From Anaerolineales bacterium (GTDB lineage: Bacteria; Chloroflexota; Anaerolineae; Anaerolineales; UBA6663), in NCBI GenBank assembly GCA_020850595.1, contig JADZEK010000014.1, forward strand, positions 1 through 64,000: 64,000 bases of DNA, given 5' to 3'. Below the pieces are notes generated by a model. That model saw only the letters and a list, made by a program, of their open reading frames with translations. It was not told the origin of the DNA and searched no databases. Position numbers and translations under genes: made by a program. This document shows, in pieces, positions 29,851 through 38,642 of the stretch (positions are counted from its first letter, which is position 1; each line of letters starts with the position of its first letter).

Positions 29851-30549
29851 ATGCGCCCAGTCGTTCTGGCCTCTTCGTCGCCCCGGCGGCAGGAACTCCT
29901 GGCACTCGGAGGCGTGCGCTTCGAGGTGCGGGCCACGGCGACCCCCGAGTCGGTGCAGGCCGGCGAGACCGCCCGCGCCATGGTGGCGCGCCTGAGCCGG
30001 GCCAAGGCGCGCGCCGCCGCGTCAAGCGCCCCGGCGGACGCGCTCGTGCTCGGAGCCGACACCACCGTCGTGCTCTCCGACGGCCCCCAAGAAACCATCC
30101 TCGAAAAGCCGCGCGACGCGGCCGACGCGGCGCGCATGCTGCGCCTGCTGCGCGGGCGCGCCCACGCGGTGCTCACGGCCATCACCCTGCTTGACACCGC
30201 GACCGGCACCGCGACCACCGAGGTCGTCGCCGCGCAGGTGCCCATGCGCGCCTACACCGACGCCGAAATTGACGCCTACGTGGCGAGCGGCGACCCGCTG
30301 GACAAGGCCGGCGCCTACGCTATTCAGTACGCCGGCTTTCAGCCCGTAGACCTGACCCAGTTTAGCGATTGCTTTGCCACGGTGATGGGGCTGCCGGTGT
30401 GCCGCGTGGTCGAGCGGCTGCGCGCGCGTGGGGCGGCCACCGACCCGGCGCTGCGGCCCGCCAACTGCGACGCCCCGCGGGCCTGCCCCATCGTGGCCCA
30501 CCTGGGAGGCGGCGCCCCGCCGGTGAGACGTGACCCGACTAACCCCTAA
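29851..30549 (+). CDS. maf: Maf-like nucleoside triphosphate pyrophosphatase
   Basis: House-cleaning pyrophosphatase acting on dTTP/UTP or modified nucleotides. The N-terminus LASSSPRRQELLAL is the family signature, and GADTTVVL and the DKAGAYAIQ stretch with its acidic residue are present. Length 232 aa includes about 30 extra Pro-rich residues at the C-terminus, caused by a stop only inside the next gene. TAGAAT ends 9 nt before the ATG. It overlaps the penicillin-binding gene by 20 bp. Confidence 0.9.
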   Translation: MRPVVLASSSPRRQELLALGGVRFEVRATATPESVQAGETARAMVARLSRAKARAAASSAPADALVLGADTTVVLSDGPQETILEKPRDAADAARMLRLLRGRAHAVLTAITLLDTATGTATTEVVAAQVPMRAYTDAEIDAYVASGDPLDKAGAYAIQYAGFQPVDLTQFSDCFATVMGLPVCRVVERLRARGAATDPALRPANCDAPRACPIVAHLGGGAPPVRRDPTNP

Positions 30550-32749
30550 GCCCCGCCCCGCCGCGCTCGGCCGGCTGGCCCTGCTGTTGACACTCGCCCT
30601 CAGCGCTTGCGGCGGCATCGAATTTCTGCCCGCGGACACCCCCACCCCGCCCCCCAGCCTGGCCCCCACGCTCACGCCCGTCACGCCCGACCCCTCCGGC
30701 ACGGCGGCTACTTTCCTGGACGCCTGGGGCCGGGGCGACTACGGCGGCATGTACTCGCTGCTCTCGCCCCTCAGCCAGGACGCCGTCAGCCGCGACGACT
30801 TCGAGGCGCGCTACCGCGAGGTGGTGCGCACCGCCAACGTCATCAGCGTCACCGCGCAGGTGCTGGCCAGCCTCAAGACCGGCGACACGGCCAGCGTCTC
30901 GTTCGAGGTCAACCTCAAGACGGCCGTGGTGGGCACGGTCACGCGCAAGGCCGAAATGCCGCTGGTCTACACCGGCGGCCGCTGGGCCATCGCCTGGACC
31001 GACGGACTGATCTTGCCCGAGCTGGCCGGCGGCAACACCCTGCACCTAGATTACGCCGTGCCGGCCCGCGCCAACATCTACGACCGCAACGGGCTGGGGT
31101 TGGCGGTGCAGGGCGAGGCCGTGGCCGTCGGCGTGCAGAAGAACCAGATCACCGACGAGGCGGCGCTGCTGGCCGCGCTGAGCGAACTGCTGCGCCTGAA
31201 ACCCGAGGCCATTCAGGCCAAGTATGCCAACGCCCAGCCCGATTGGTATGTGCCCATCGGGCAGGCCTCGGCCGAGGACGTGCAGGCGCGCCTGGGCGCG
31301 CTGACCACTATCGGCGGCATCATCCTCACGCGCTATACCACACGCTATTACCCGTATGGCGGCGTGGCCCCCCAGGTGCTGGGCTACCTGAGCGCCATCC
31401 CGCCCGAGGCGCTGGCCGAATACCAGGCGCGCGGCTACACCGGCGACGAGCGCGTGGGGCGGGCCGGGCTGGAGGCGTGGGGCGAGCCATACCTGGCCGG
31501 CAAGCGCGGCGGCGTGCTCTATGCCGTCACCCCCAGCGGCGAGATCGCCGCCAAGCTGGCCGAGAGCCAGGCCCAACCCAGCCAGGCCCTCTACACCACC
31601 CTCGACCGCGCCTTGCAACTGGAGGCGCAGAACGTGCTGGGCAATTTCCGCGGCAGCATCACCATCCTGGACCCGGCCACGGGTGAAATCTTGGCCATGG
31701 CCTCCAACCCCGGCTACGACCCCAACCTGTTCGACCCCACCAACCGCAACAGCGCCGGGCTGGAAACCATGTTGGCCGACCCCGGCCGCCCGCTGCTCAA
31801 CCGCGCCACGCAAGGCGTCTACCCGCCCGGCTCGGTCTTTAAGATTCCCATGATGGCGGCGGCGCTGATGTCGGGCCTGTTCACGCCTGACACACCCTAC
31901 ACCTGCACCGGCGTGTGGAACACCCTGGGGCCGGAGGCGGTCAAATACGACTGGACGGTGGCGTTCGGCGTCGCGCCGCACGGCACGCTCAACCTGGTGG
32001 AGGCGTTGGCCTACTCATGCGACCCGTACTTCTACACCATCGCCTACGACCTGTTTGAGTACAACCCGGACTACATGACGGAAGTGGCCCACGCCTTTGG
32101 GCTGGGCCGCGCCACCGGCATTGGGCAGGTGGCCGAGGCGGAGGGCCTGATCCCCGACCCGGCCTGGAAGGCGGCGGCCATCGGCGAAGACTGGACCCCC
32201 GGCGACAGCGTGAACATGGGCATCGGGCAGGGCTATGTGCAAGTCACACCGCTGCAAATCGCGCAGATGATGGGGGCCGTCGCCAACGGCGGCACGCTGT
32301 TCCGGCCGCAGATCGTCCACCACGTGGCGCCCCCCGGCGGCGCGCCGCTGACGCCCTTCGCGCCGATCGCCGGCGGGGCGCTGCCGGTCAGCGCCGAGCA
32401 ACTGGCCGTCATTCAGGCCGGCCTGGACGGCGCGATCAACCTGCCCAAGGGCACGGCGCATCAGGTCTTCCCGACCTTTGAGATCCCGGTGCTGGGCAAG
32501 ACCGGCACGGCCGAAGACCCGGCCGTCGGCCAGCCGCACGCCTGGTTCGCCGGCTACACCCAGGCCCACCGGCCCGACAAGCCCGACATCGTGATGGTGG
32601 TGATGATCGAGAACGTGGGCGAAGGCTCGCAGTTCGCCGCGCCGCTGTTCAAGCGCATGGCCGAGATTTATTTCCTGGGCCGCGCCTACAGCCTGCTGCC
32701 CTGGGAGCAGGAGTTCAGCGCCACGCCCACCGCGACACCCGCGCCCTAA
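30530..32749 (+). CDS. Class B penicillin-binding protein (PBP2 type) with MecA_N-like domain, lipoprotein
   Basis: 739-residue D,D-transpeptidase that cross-links peptidoglycan. A lipobox LALSAC (Cys about 27) replaces the usual membrane anchor. Residues about 55-165 form an NTF2-like MecA_N domain, then a PBP dimerisation domain, then the transpeptidase with PPGSVFK (SxxK nucleophile), YSCDPYF (the SxD form usual in PBP2) and KTGTAE. The GTG start at 30530 lies inside maf. The next gene, rsgA, starts right at its stop (TAAATG). Together maf, pbp and rsgA form an operon. Confidence 0.9.
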   Translation: MTRLTPKPRPAALGRLALLLTLALSACGGIEFLPADTPTPPPSLAPTLTPVTPDPSGTAATFLDAWGRGDYGGMYSLLSPLSQDAVSRDDFEARYREVVRTANVISVTAQVLASLKTGDTASVSFEVNLKTAVVGTVTRKAEMPLVYTGGRWAIAWTDGLILPELAGGNTLHLDYAVPARANIYDRNGLGLAVQGEAVAVGVQKNQITDEAALLAALSELLRLKPEAIQAKYANAQPDWYVPIGQASAEDVQARLGALTTIGGIILTRYTTRYYPYGGVAPQVLGYLSAIPPEALAEYQARGYTGDERVGRAGLEAWGEPYLAGKRGGVLYAVTPSGEIAAKLAESQAQPSQALYTTLDRALQLEAQNVLGNFRGSITILDPATGEILAMASNPGYDPNLFDPTNRNSAGLETMLADPGRPLLNRATQGVYPPGSVFKIPMMAAALMSGLFTPDTPYTCTGVWNTLGPEAVKYDWTVAFGVAPHGTLNLVEALAYSCDPYFYTIAYDLFEYNPDYMTEVAHAFGLGRATGIGQVAEAEGLIPDPAWKAAAIGEDWTPGDSVNMGIGQGYVQVTPLQIAQMMGAVANGGTLFRPQIVHHVAPPGGAPLTPFAPIAGGALPVSAEQLAVIQAGLDGAINLPKGTAHQVFPTFEIPVLGKTGTAEDPAVGQPHAWFAGYTQAHRPDKPDIVMVVMIENVGEGSQFAAPLFKRMAEIYFLGRAYSLLPWEQEFSATPTATPAP

Positions 32750-33685
32750 ATGAGCGCCTGGCTGCCGGGGCTGGTCACCAAAGCGCAGAGCGGCTTCTTC
32801 TGGGTACGCACCAGCCAGGGCGATTTCGTCTGCCGGCTGCGCGGCCGGTTGAAACAGGTGCGGCAAGCCAGTGACCTGGCCGCCGTGGGCGACCGGGTGG
32901 AGATTGCCCGGCAGCCCGACGGCACCGGCACCATCGAGGCGGTTGCCCCGCGCGCGCGCGTGCTCTCGCGGCGCGCCCCGGGCGGCTACGGGCGGCGCGG
33001 CGCGCGGGCCGGCGCGGAGGCCGAGCAGGTCATCGTCGCCAACCCCGATCAGGTCATCTTCGTGTTCGCCTGCGCCCAGCCCGCCCCGCGCCTGCCCATG
33101 CTCGACCGGTTTCTGGTCGTGGCCGAGGCCAACGCCCTGCCCGCCGTCATCGCCGCCAACAAGGCCGACCTGGTGACGCCCGAGCAAGCCACGGCGCTCT
33201 TTGGGCTGTACGCGCCGCTGGGCTACCCGGTGCATTACACCTCGGCCGTGACCGGGCAGGGGACCGCAGCGCTGCGCGAACGGGTGCGCGGCAAGCTCTC
33301 GGTGCTGGCCGGGCCGTCGGGCGTGGGCAAGAGCAGCCTGCTCAACGCCCTCCAGCCCGGGCTGGGGCTGAAGGCGCGGGCCGTGTCGGCGGCCACCTCT
33401 AAGGGCCGGCATACCACGGTCTACCCGGAGCTGCTGGCGCTGGACGAGGGCGGCTACCTGGCCGACACGCCCGGCCTGCGCGCGCTGGGCCTGTGGGACG
33501 TGGAGCCGGAGGAGTTGGACGGCTACTTTGTCGAAATCCGGCCCTATGTGGAGCAGTGCGCCTTCAACGACTGCACCCACCTCAACGAGCGCGGCTGTGC
33601 CGTGCGGGCGGCGGTGGCGGCGGGGGCCATCGCCAGTTCGCGCTACGAGAGTTATGTAAAGCTTCGGCTGGGTGAAGAAGAGTGA
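32750..33685 (+). CDS. rsgA: Ribosome small subunit-dependent GTPase A
   Basis: Circularly permuted GTPase that helps late 30S ribosome maturation. An N-terminal OB fold (about 1-70) precedes the GTPase core in G4-G1-G3 order: ANKAD, then GPSGVGKSS, then DTPG. The C-terminal zinc site is visible as CAFNDCTHLNERGC. Length 311 aa is normal. The ATG directly follows the pbp stop codon. The start is unambiguous. Confidence 0.95.
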   Translation: MSAWLPGLVTKAQSGFFWVRTSQGDFVCRLRGRLKQVRQASDLAAVGDRVEIARQPDGTGTIEAVAPRARVLSRRAPGGYGRRGARAGAEAEQVIVANPDQVIFVFACAQPAPRLPMLDRFLVVAEANALPAVIAANKADLVTPEQATALFGLYAPLGYPVHYTSAVTGQGTAALRERVRGKLSVLAGPSGVGKSSLLNALQPGLGLKARAVSAATSKGRHTTVYPELLALDEGGYLADTPGLRALGLWDVEPEELDGYFVEIRPYVEQCAFNDCTHLNERGCAVRAAVAAGAIASSRYESYVKLRLGEEE

Positions 33686-33814
33686 GCGCCGTGGGGAGTG
33701 TTAGTTTGGGAATCGTTAGGGCCTTCGGGTGGGCGACCAGGGATTAAAAGTTGACCATAACTGCAAGTTGCGTGCCATATCCCAACAAATCCCAAAAGAT
33801 TTCCCAATTGGTAC

Positions 33815-33843
33815 TTGCGTATGCCCCATTGCTCCTATATAAT
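33815..33843 (+). promoter_or_regulatory. Strong promoter of the YFPETGH-repeat protein gene
   Basis: TTGCGT at 33815-33820, a 17-nt spacer and a perfect TATAAT at 33838-33843. The surrounding 33730-33870 stretch is unusually AT-rich for this genome. The message would carry a leader of about 50 nt. Confidence 0.75.
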
Positions 33844-33898
33844 GACGGGCACGTTAGAAATAGATTAGAGCAATCGGGTGGGGACTAAGGGGCCGGCC

Positions 33899-34867
33899 GT
33901 GAAACGCTTTACCTTCTACATTAGCCTGCTCTGTCTGCTCAGTCTGCTGCTGGCCTCCATGGCGTTCGCCTGGCCGCCCGCGCCGGGCCAGCAAGTGACG
34001 CCGCCCCAGTATTTCCCCGAAACCGGCCATGTCGTTCGCGCCCCGTTCATTGATTACTACCTGAGCACCGACGGGGTGGCACAGTACGGCTTCCCCATCA
34101 CCGATGACTTCGTTGACCTGACCACCGGCCTGCTGGTGCAATACTTCGAGAAGGGCCGGCTGGAGTGGCACCCCGGCAATGCCGACCCCTACAAGGTGCA
34201 GCTCGGCCTGCTGGCCGACGAGATGGGCAAGCGCCAGCCGCCCATCCCCATCAGCCAGATGCCGCCCGCCAACGACCCCAACTGCCTCAATTTCCTGGAG
34301 ACCGGCCACACGGTCTGCATGGCCTTCCGTGATTACTGGCTCGCCAACGGCGGGCTAGACCGCTTCGGCTACCCCATCACCGAGTTCACGGTGGAAAACG
34401 GGGTGCTGGTGCAGTACTTCCAGCGCGCGCGGCTGGAGTGGAACCCCAACCGCGCCGCTGTACAGGTCGCGCCGCTCGGGCTGATCTACTACCGCTGGGC
34501 CAAGCTCGATGAGTCGCGGCTGCTGGCCCCAGACCGCTTCGCCCAGTTCAACAATGCCCCGACGGCCATCCTGGCGCGGGCCTCGGTCTTCCAGGCCTCG
34601 CCCTTCGTCGGCGACGACCAGGTGGCCTTCATCAACGTCACCGACCAACTCGGCCGGCCGCTGGCCGATGCCGCCGTCACCCTCATCGTCCGCTACGCCG
34701 ACCACGACACGGCCTACCAACTGCCGCCCACCAGCGCCAGCGGCACCACCTTCCAGACCTTCACCGTCGAGGACAGCCCGGCGGGCTTCACGGTGGCGCT
34801 GCAATTCATCGTCACCCACGCGGGCCTGTTCAGCGACACGCGCACCAGCTTCATGATCTGGTACTAA
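33899..34867 (+). CDS. Secreted protein with two YFPETGH-type repeats
   Basis: 322 residues with a signal peptide (about 1-24, cleaved after FA). Two repeats of about 75 residues follow, each starting FxETGH and containing GFPIT or GYPIT, then LLVQYFE/VLVQYFQ and RLEWHP/RLEWNP. Repeats of this type are common in Chloroflexota and resemble LGFP repeats; their ligand is not known to me, though cell-wall binding is plausible. The last 110 residues are a beta-rich domain. GTG 33899 is chosen because AAGGGG lies 6 nt upstream; a GTG at 33878 has none. Confidence 0.8.
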   Translation: MKRFTFYISLLCLLSLLLASMAFAWPPAPGQQVTPPQYFPETGHVVRAPFIDYYLSTDGVAQYGFPITDDFVDLTTGLLVQYFEKGRLEWHPGNADPYKVQLGLLADEMGKRQPPIPISQMPPANDPNCLNFLETGHTVCMAFRDYWLANGGLDRFGYPITEFTVENGVLVQYFQRARLEWNPNRAAVQVAPLGLIYYRWAKLDESRLLAPDRFAQFNNAPTAILARASVFQASPFVGDDQVAFINVTDQLGRPLADAAVTLIVRYADHDTAYQLPPTSASGTTFQTFTVEDSPAGFTVALQFIVTHAGLFSDTRTSFMIWY

Positions 34868-34893
34868 GCGCCGCGTTCCCCCGCCGCCGTTTC

Positions 34894-34920
34894 AGCGCGC
34901 CCGGCCAGCCCGGGCGCGCT
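34894..34920 (+). terminator. Hairpin terminator between the repeat protein and dnaN
   Basis: agcgcgcccgg pairs perfectly with ccgggcgcgct around a 5-nt loop. Only one T follows, so it is a stem-loop end rather than a textbook intrinsic terminator. Confidence 0.5.
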
Positions 34921-35003
34921 TGACTCCCCCAATCACCTGACTCAAGGTATACTGCCCCGCACCGCACTACGCGCCAGTTAACCGCGAACGGAGTTGACGC
35001 GTC

Positions 35004-36134
35004 ATGAAAGTCTCGTGTCTGCAAGAGAACCTGTCGAAGGGCCTGAGCATCGTCTCGCGCGCCGTGGCCGCGCGCAGCACCCTGCCCGTGCTGGGCAACA
35101 TCCTGGTCGCCACCGACAACGGGCGTCTCAAGCTCTCGGCCACCAACCTGGAGCTGAGCATCACCTGCTGGATCGGGGCCAAGATCGAGGCCGAAGGCGC
35201 GACCACCGTGCCCGCCAAGACCTTCGTAGACCTGGTGAACACCCTGCCCCAGGACAAGGTGGAGCTAGACCTCAACCCGCGCACGCAGACGCTCAACCTG
35301 GCCTGCGGCCGCACCCGCGCCCACGTCAAGGGCATTGACGCCGCCGAGTTCCCGCAAATTCCCCAGGCTGACGCGGACCACGCGCTGGAGCTGAACGTGG
35401 AAGACCTGCGCGAGATGATCGGCCAGGTGACGTTCGCGGCCGCCACCGACGAGGCCCGGCCGATCCTCACCGGCGTGATGGCGCGCATTGACGGCGTCGG
35501 CCTGAAGCTGGAAGCGGCCGATGGTTTCCGGCTGGCCGTGCGCACCGCGCACCTGTCGTCGCCCGCCGCCGCGGCCGTCAACGCCGTCATCCCGGCGCGC
35601 GCGCTGGCGGAGCTGGCCCGCCTCATCACCGCCGACGAGCCGGTGCACATGAGCCTGCCGCCGGGGCGCGGGCAGGTCATCTTCCAGCACGGCAGCATCG
35701 AGTTGGTCTCGCAGCTCATCGAGGGCGCGTTCCCCGACCTGACGCCGGTGATCCCCAAGACCTACACCACGCGCGCGGTGCTGCCGACCGACGAGTTTCG
35801 CAAGGCCTGCCGCACGTCCGACATCTTCGCGCGCGAGGCGGCGCACACGGCCCGCATCAAGATCAAGCCCGGCAGCGACGACGCGCCCGGCCACGTCTCT
35901 ATCTCGGCCACCTCGGCCGAGACCGGCGACAACCAGGCCGAGATTGACGCTTCGGTGGAGGGCGGCGCGGTCGAAATCTCGTTCAACGTCAAGTACCTGG
36001 TGGACGTGCTGAACGTGATCACCACGCCCAACGTGGCACTGGAGGTCTCCAGCCCCACCAGCCCCGGCGTCATCCGCCCCGTCACCCGCGACGATTATCT
36101 CTACGTCGCGATGCCGATGCATATTGGCAAGTAA
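35004..36134 (+). CDS. dnaN: DNA polymerase III beta subunit (sliding clamp)
   Basis: Ring-shaped processivity clamp, 376 aa, three repeated clamp domains. The N-terminal MKVSCLQENLSKGLSIVSRAV and ARSTLPVLGNIL are typical, as are RPILTGV and the C-terminal YLYVAMPMHI, equivalent to the E. coli LxYVVMPMRL end. The ATG at 35004 has CGGAG upstream, and TATACT lies at 34948-34953. dnaA and recF, its usual neighbours, are not present. A strong terminator follows. Confidence 0.95.
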   Translation: MKVSCLQENLSKGLSIVSRAVAARSTLPVLGNILVATDNGRLKLSATNLELSITCWIGAKIEAEGATTVPAKTFVDLVNTLPQDKVELDLNPRTQTLNLACGRTRAHVKGIDAAEFPQIPQADADHALELNVEDLREMIGQVTFAAATDEARPILTGVMARIDGVGLKLEAADGFRLAVRTAHLSSPAAAAVNAVIPARALAELARLITADEPVHMSLPPGRGQVIFQHGSIELVSQLIEGAFPDLTPVIPKTYTTRAVLPTDEFRKACRTSDIFAREAAHTARIKIKPGSDDAPGHVSISATSAETGDNQAEIDASVEGGAVEISFNVKYLVDVLNVITTPNVALEVSSPTSPGVIRPVTRDDYLYVAMPMHIGK

Positions 36135-36156
36135 GCGTCTCAACCCCCTCAAAGCG

Positions 36157-36189
36157 AAACGGCGCGGGTTGTAGCCCGCGCCGTTTTTT
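36157..36189 (+). terminator. Rho-independent terminator of dnaN
   Basis: A perfect 12-bp stem (aaacggcgcggg with cccgcgccgttt), 6-nt loop and a run of six T (36184-36189). It separates dnaN from the convergent kinase gene. Confidence 0.92.
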
Positions 36190-36190
36190 G

Positions 36191-36745
36191 TTATTGGCCT
36201 TTAGTTGGCAGGTGCGCCACCCATCGCGCCGCGTCCTCCGGCGTGCGCAGCCGCGTCACTCTCAAATGCTGATATTCTGGTTGCTCACTCAGGCTGGCAT
36301 ACCGCTTCCGCAGCTTCTGATATGATTGCAGCGCCCAGACGTACAGCGAGTCGCGGCTGAAGAACTGTGTCCGCCACGTTTCCCGATTGCCGTGCCACAG
36401 TGCCTCTCGCCCTACAATGCGCCGCAAGTTGCGCAGCGTCAGCCGCCACAGGATCAGCGGCAGCCCGTAATCCAGCCACACCAGCGTATCCGCCCGGCCC
36501 CAGGCAAGGTCACGCAGATAGTGGTAGTTGCCATCCGTCACCCAGTCGTCGCCGGCCAACGCCGCAGCCGCCCGCGCCCGCACTACTTCGCGCGGCTCTG
36601 GCGTCCAATTAGGTCCCCACGACAGCGCATCGAGCTCAACATGCGGCACTCCCAGCCGCCGCGCCGTCTCCGCCGCCAGGGTCGTCTTGCCCGACCCGGT
36701 GACGCCCACCACTGCCACCCGCTGCATCGCCTCGCCACCGTCCAT
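36191..36745 (-). CDS. P-loop kinase-like protein (FlaR/topology-modulation/adenylate-kinase-like)
   Basis: 184 residues with Walker A GVTGSGKTT near the N-terminus, followed by VELDALSWGPNW and a DGNY motif, the pattern of small P-loop proteins annotated as DNA topology modulation protein or adenylate-kinase-related. The actual substrate of this family is uncertain. ATG 36745 is preceded by TGAGG; ATG 36727 (MQRVAVVG) gives the N-terminus most family members have and is a good alternative. Its 3' end converges on the dnaN terminator. Confidence 0.75.
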   Translation of the reverse strand: MDGGEAMQRVAVVGVTGSGKTTLAAETARRLGVPHVELDALSWGPNWTPEPREVVRARAAAALAGDDWVTDGNYHYLRDLAWGRADTLVWLDYGLPLILWRLTLRNLRRIVGREALWHGNRETWRTQFFSRDSLYVWALQSYQKLRKRYASLSEQPEYQHLRVTRLRTPEDAARWVAHLPTKGQ

Positions 36746-36848
36746 ACAACCTCAATGCTCGCCGCGCCCTTAGTGTGACGTCCCCAATTCCCATCCGCTG
36801 CTAAGGGCGGGCCGTTCTATGTGGTTCCGCCGGCTCCTCCCAGCGCTC

Positions 36849-36882
36849 CCCCTCTGACCTCCGGCCTCTGACCTCCCGCCTC
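36849..36882 (-). repeat. GA-rich intergenic repeat, copy D
   Basis: Read on the minus strand this begins gaggcgggaggtcagaggcc and aligns with copy A at 26196-26231 at most positions. It lies directly after the M48 protease stop. Confidence 0.5.
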
Positions 36883-36884
36883 CC

Positions 36885-37697
36885 TCACCGCTGCTCCACC
36901 AGCCGCTGATAGTCGCGCGAGGCGGCGTAGCGCCTGAGTTCGGCAATGCGCTTGGCGATCAGCGGGTGCGTCGCCAGCGCCTCGCCGATCTGGTTCAGCG
37001 GGTCGTCGTCCTGCGCCTCCACCTGCACCAGCGCGCGCTGAATGGCCGCCTGGCTCTGCGCGCGCCCGCCCGTCGCCAGCTTCACCAGCGCCGAGATGGC
37101 CTTCTCCGGGTTGGCCGTCGCCAGCAGCCCAGCGCGGTCGGCCGAGAGCTCGCAGGCCCGGTTCCACGAGAGGAACGCCAGCCGCAGGATCGCAAAAGCC
37201 GCCATCGGGCCGGGGATTCCGGCCAGCCCGCCCACCAGCGAGTTGAGCCAGGTGTGCCCCAGGCTCACATGCCCCAGCTCGTGGCAGACCACGAAAGCCA
37301 CCTCCTCCGCGTCGAGCGCCTCGAGCAGCGCCGAGTGGATGACCACCACCTTGGGCGAATCCAGCCCGAAGGTGTAGGCGTTGAGCACGTTGCTGTCCGC
37401 CACATAGACCTTGATCGGCCCCGGCCCCAGGCGCGCCGCCCCGGCCTGCACCACCGCATACAGGTTCGGCGTGCGCTCGGGCGTCACCGGGCGGGCGTGG
37501 GCCAGCAGGTCTTCGTGGTGCGCGCGCGTACTCAGGTAGGCCAGCGCCACCATCACGCCCACGAACAGCACACTGCCGCACACCGTGGCCGTGGCGGTGA
37601 CGGCGATGACCACCAGCACCAGCAAGATCGTCCCGCCCAGGATGAGCTGCTCGCCGGGGTAACGGTAGCTGTCGGGGTGAAACGGCCGCGCCCGCAT
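36885..37697 (-). CDS. M48 family zinc metalloprotease (HtpX/Ste24-like)
   Basis: 270 residues with two N-terminal membrane helices (about 18-58) and a zinc-protease domain. The HExxH motif is in VVCHELGHVSLGH, with the third ligand Glu in ACELSADRAGL, so the site is complete. Such membrane proteases take part in envelope protein quality control or processing; the substrate is unknown. It is followed by the GA-rich repeat and lies 8 bp downstream of the ROK kinase gene. A longer overlapping frame (36817-37794) is a shadow. Confidence 0.9.
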   Translation of the reverse strand: MRARPFHPDSYRYPGEQLILGGTILLVLVVIAVTATATVCGSVLFVGVMVALAYLSTRAHHEDLLAHARPVTPERTPNLYAVVQAGAARLGPGPIKVYVADSNVLNAYTFGLDSPKVVVIHSALLEALDAEEVAFVVCHELGHVSLGHTWLNSLVGGLAGIPGPMAAFAILRLAFLSWNRACELSADRAGLLATANPEKAISALVKLATGGRAQSQAAIQRALVQVEAQDDDPLNQIGEALATHPLIAKRIAELRRYAASRDYQRLVEQR

Positions 37698-37705
37698 CGC
37701 GCCGC

Positions 37706-38608
37706 CTAGCCCGCCGCCGCCAACTCGCCCAGCGCGATGGCGCCCAGCACCCCAGCGCGCCCGCCCAGCCCCGGCGGCACGATGTAGCCGTCAATCGCGC
37801 CGGTCAGGATGGCGGGCAACTGCACATAGCCGTTGAGCAGCCGGCGCACCTCGGCCCGCACCAGCGGGAACAGGTGGGCCTGGCTCATGACGCCGCCGCC
37901 CAGGATCACGCGCTGCGGCGAGAGCGCGCAGATCAGGCTGGCCACGCCCGCGCCCAGGTACTGCGCTTCCAGCGCCCAGGCCGGGTGGTCGGGCGGCAGT
38001 TGCTCGGCCGGTTGGCTCCAACGCGCGCCGATGGCCGGGCCGCTGGCCAGCCCTTCTAGGCAGTCGCCGTGGAAGGCGCACACCCCCGCGAACGGGTCGG
38101 CCTGCCGGTCGTGCGGGATGCGGATATGCCCCATCTCTGGGTGCAACAGGCCGTGCAGCGGCTTGCCGTTCACCACCGCGCCGCCGCCGATGCCCGTGCC
38201 GATGGTCAGGTACAAAAACGTGTCCAGCCCCTGCGCCGCCCCCCAGCGCCACTCGCCCAGCGCCGCCGCGTTCACGTCCGTGTCGAAGCCCACCGGCGCG
38301 CCTAGCGCCGCGCCCAACGGACCGGCCATGTCCACCTGGCTCCAGCCCGGCTTGGTCGTGGCGGTGATGTAGCCGTAGGTGGGCGAGGCGCGGTCCAGGT
38401 CAAGCGGCCCGAAGGTGCCAATGCCCAGCCCGGCCAGCGGGCCGTGGGCCGCCTGCTGCGCCTTAAAGAACGCGATCACTTCCGCCAGCGTCTCGGCCGG
38501 CGTGGTGGTGGGGAGGCGGGCCTCGGCCACCAGGTCGTTAGGGCCGGCGCCGACCGCGCAGATCATCTTGGTGCCGCCGGCCTCGAGGCCGCCGTAGTAG
38601 ACGGGCAT
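37706..38608 (-). CDS. ROK family sugar kinase (fructokinase-like)
   Basis: 300 residues with the ROK phosphate motif GLEAGGTKM, the hinge GIGTFGPLD, catalytic Asp in [12 protein letters not shown] and the second nucleotide motif [14 protein letters not shown]. The zinc-type segment [17 protein letters not shown] is present, as in ScrK-type fructokinases rather than NagC regulators. No helix-turn-helix domain precedes it. ATG 38608 has AGGAG upstream. Fructose or another hexose is the likely substrate. Confidence 0.87.
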   Translation of the reverse strand: MPVYYGGLEAGGTKMICAVGAGPNDLVAEARLPTTTPAETLAEVIAFFKAQQAAHGPLAGLGIGTFGPLDLDRASPTYGYITATTKPGWSQVDMAGPLGAALGAPVGFDTDVNAAALGEWRWGAAQGLDTFLYLTIGTGIGGGAVVNGKPLHGLLHPEMGHIRIPHDRQADPFAGVCAFHGDCLEGLASGPAIGARWSQPAEQLPPDHPAWALEAQYLGAGVASLICALSPQRVILGGGVMSQAHLFPLVRAEVRRLLNGYVQLPAILTGAIDGYIVPPGLGGRAGVLGAIALGELAAAG

Positions 38609-38642
38609 GGCTTGCTCCTGTGGGTATGCGGCCCGGCGCGCC

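Noticed and set aside
34868..35003. Replication origin next to dnaN
   Set aside because: No DnaA-box-like TTATCCACA cluster, AT-rich unwinding element or dnaA gene is seen; the gap holds a hairpin and a -10 box only.
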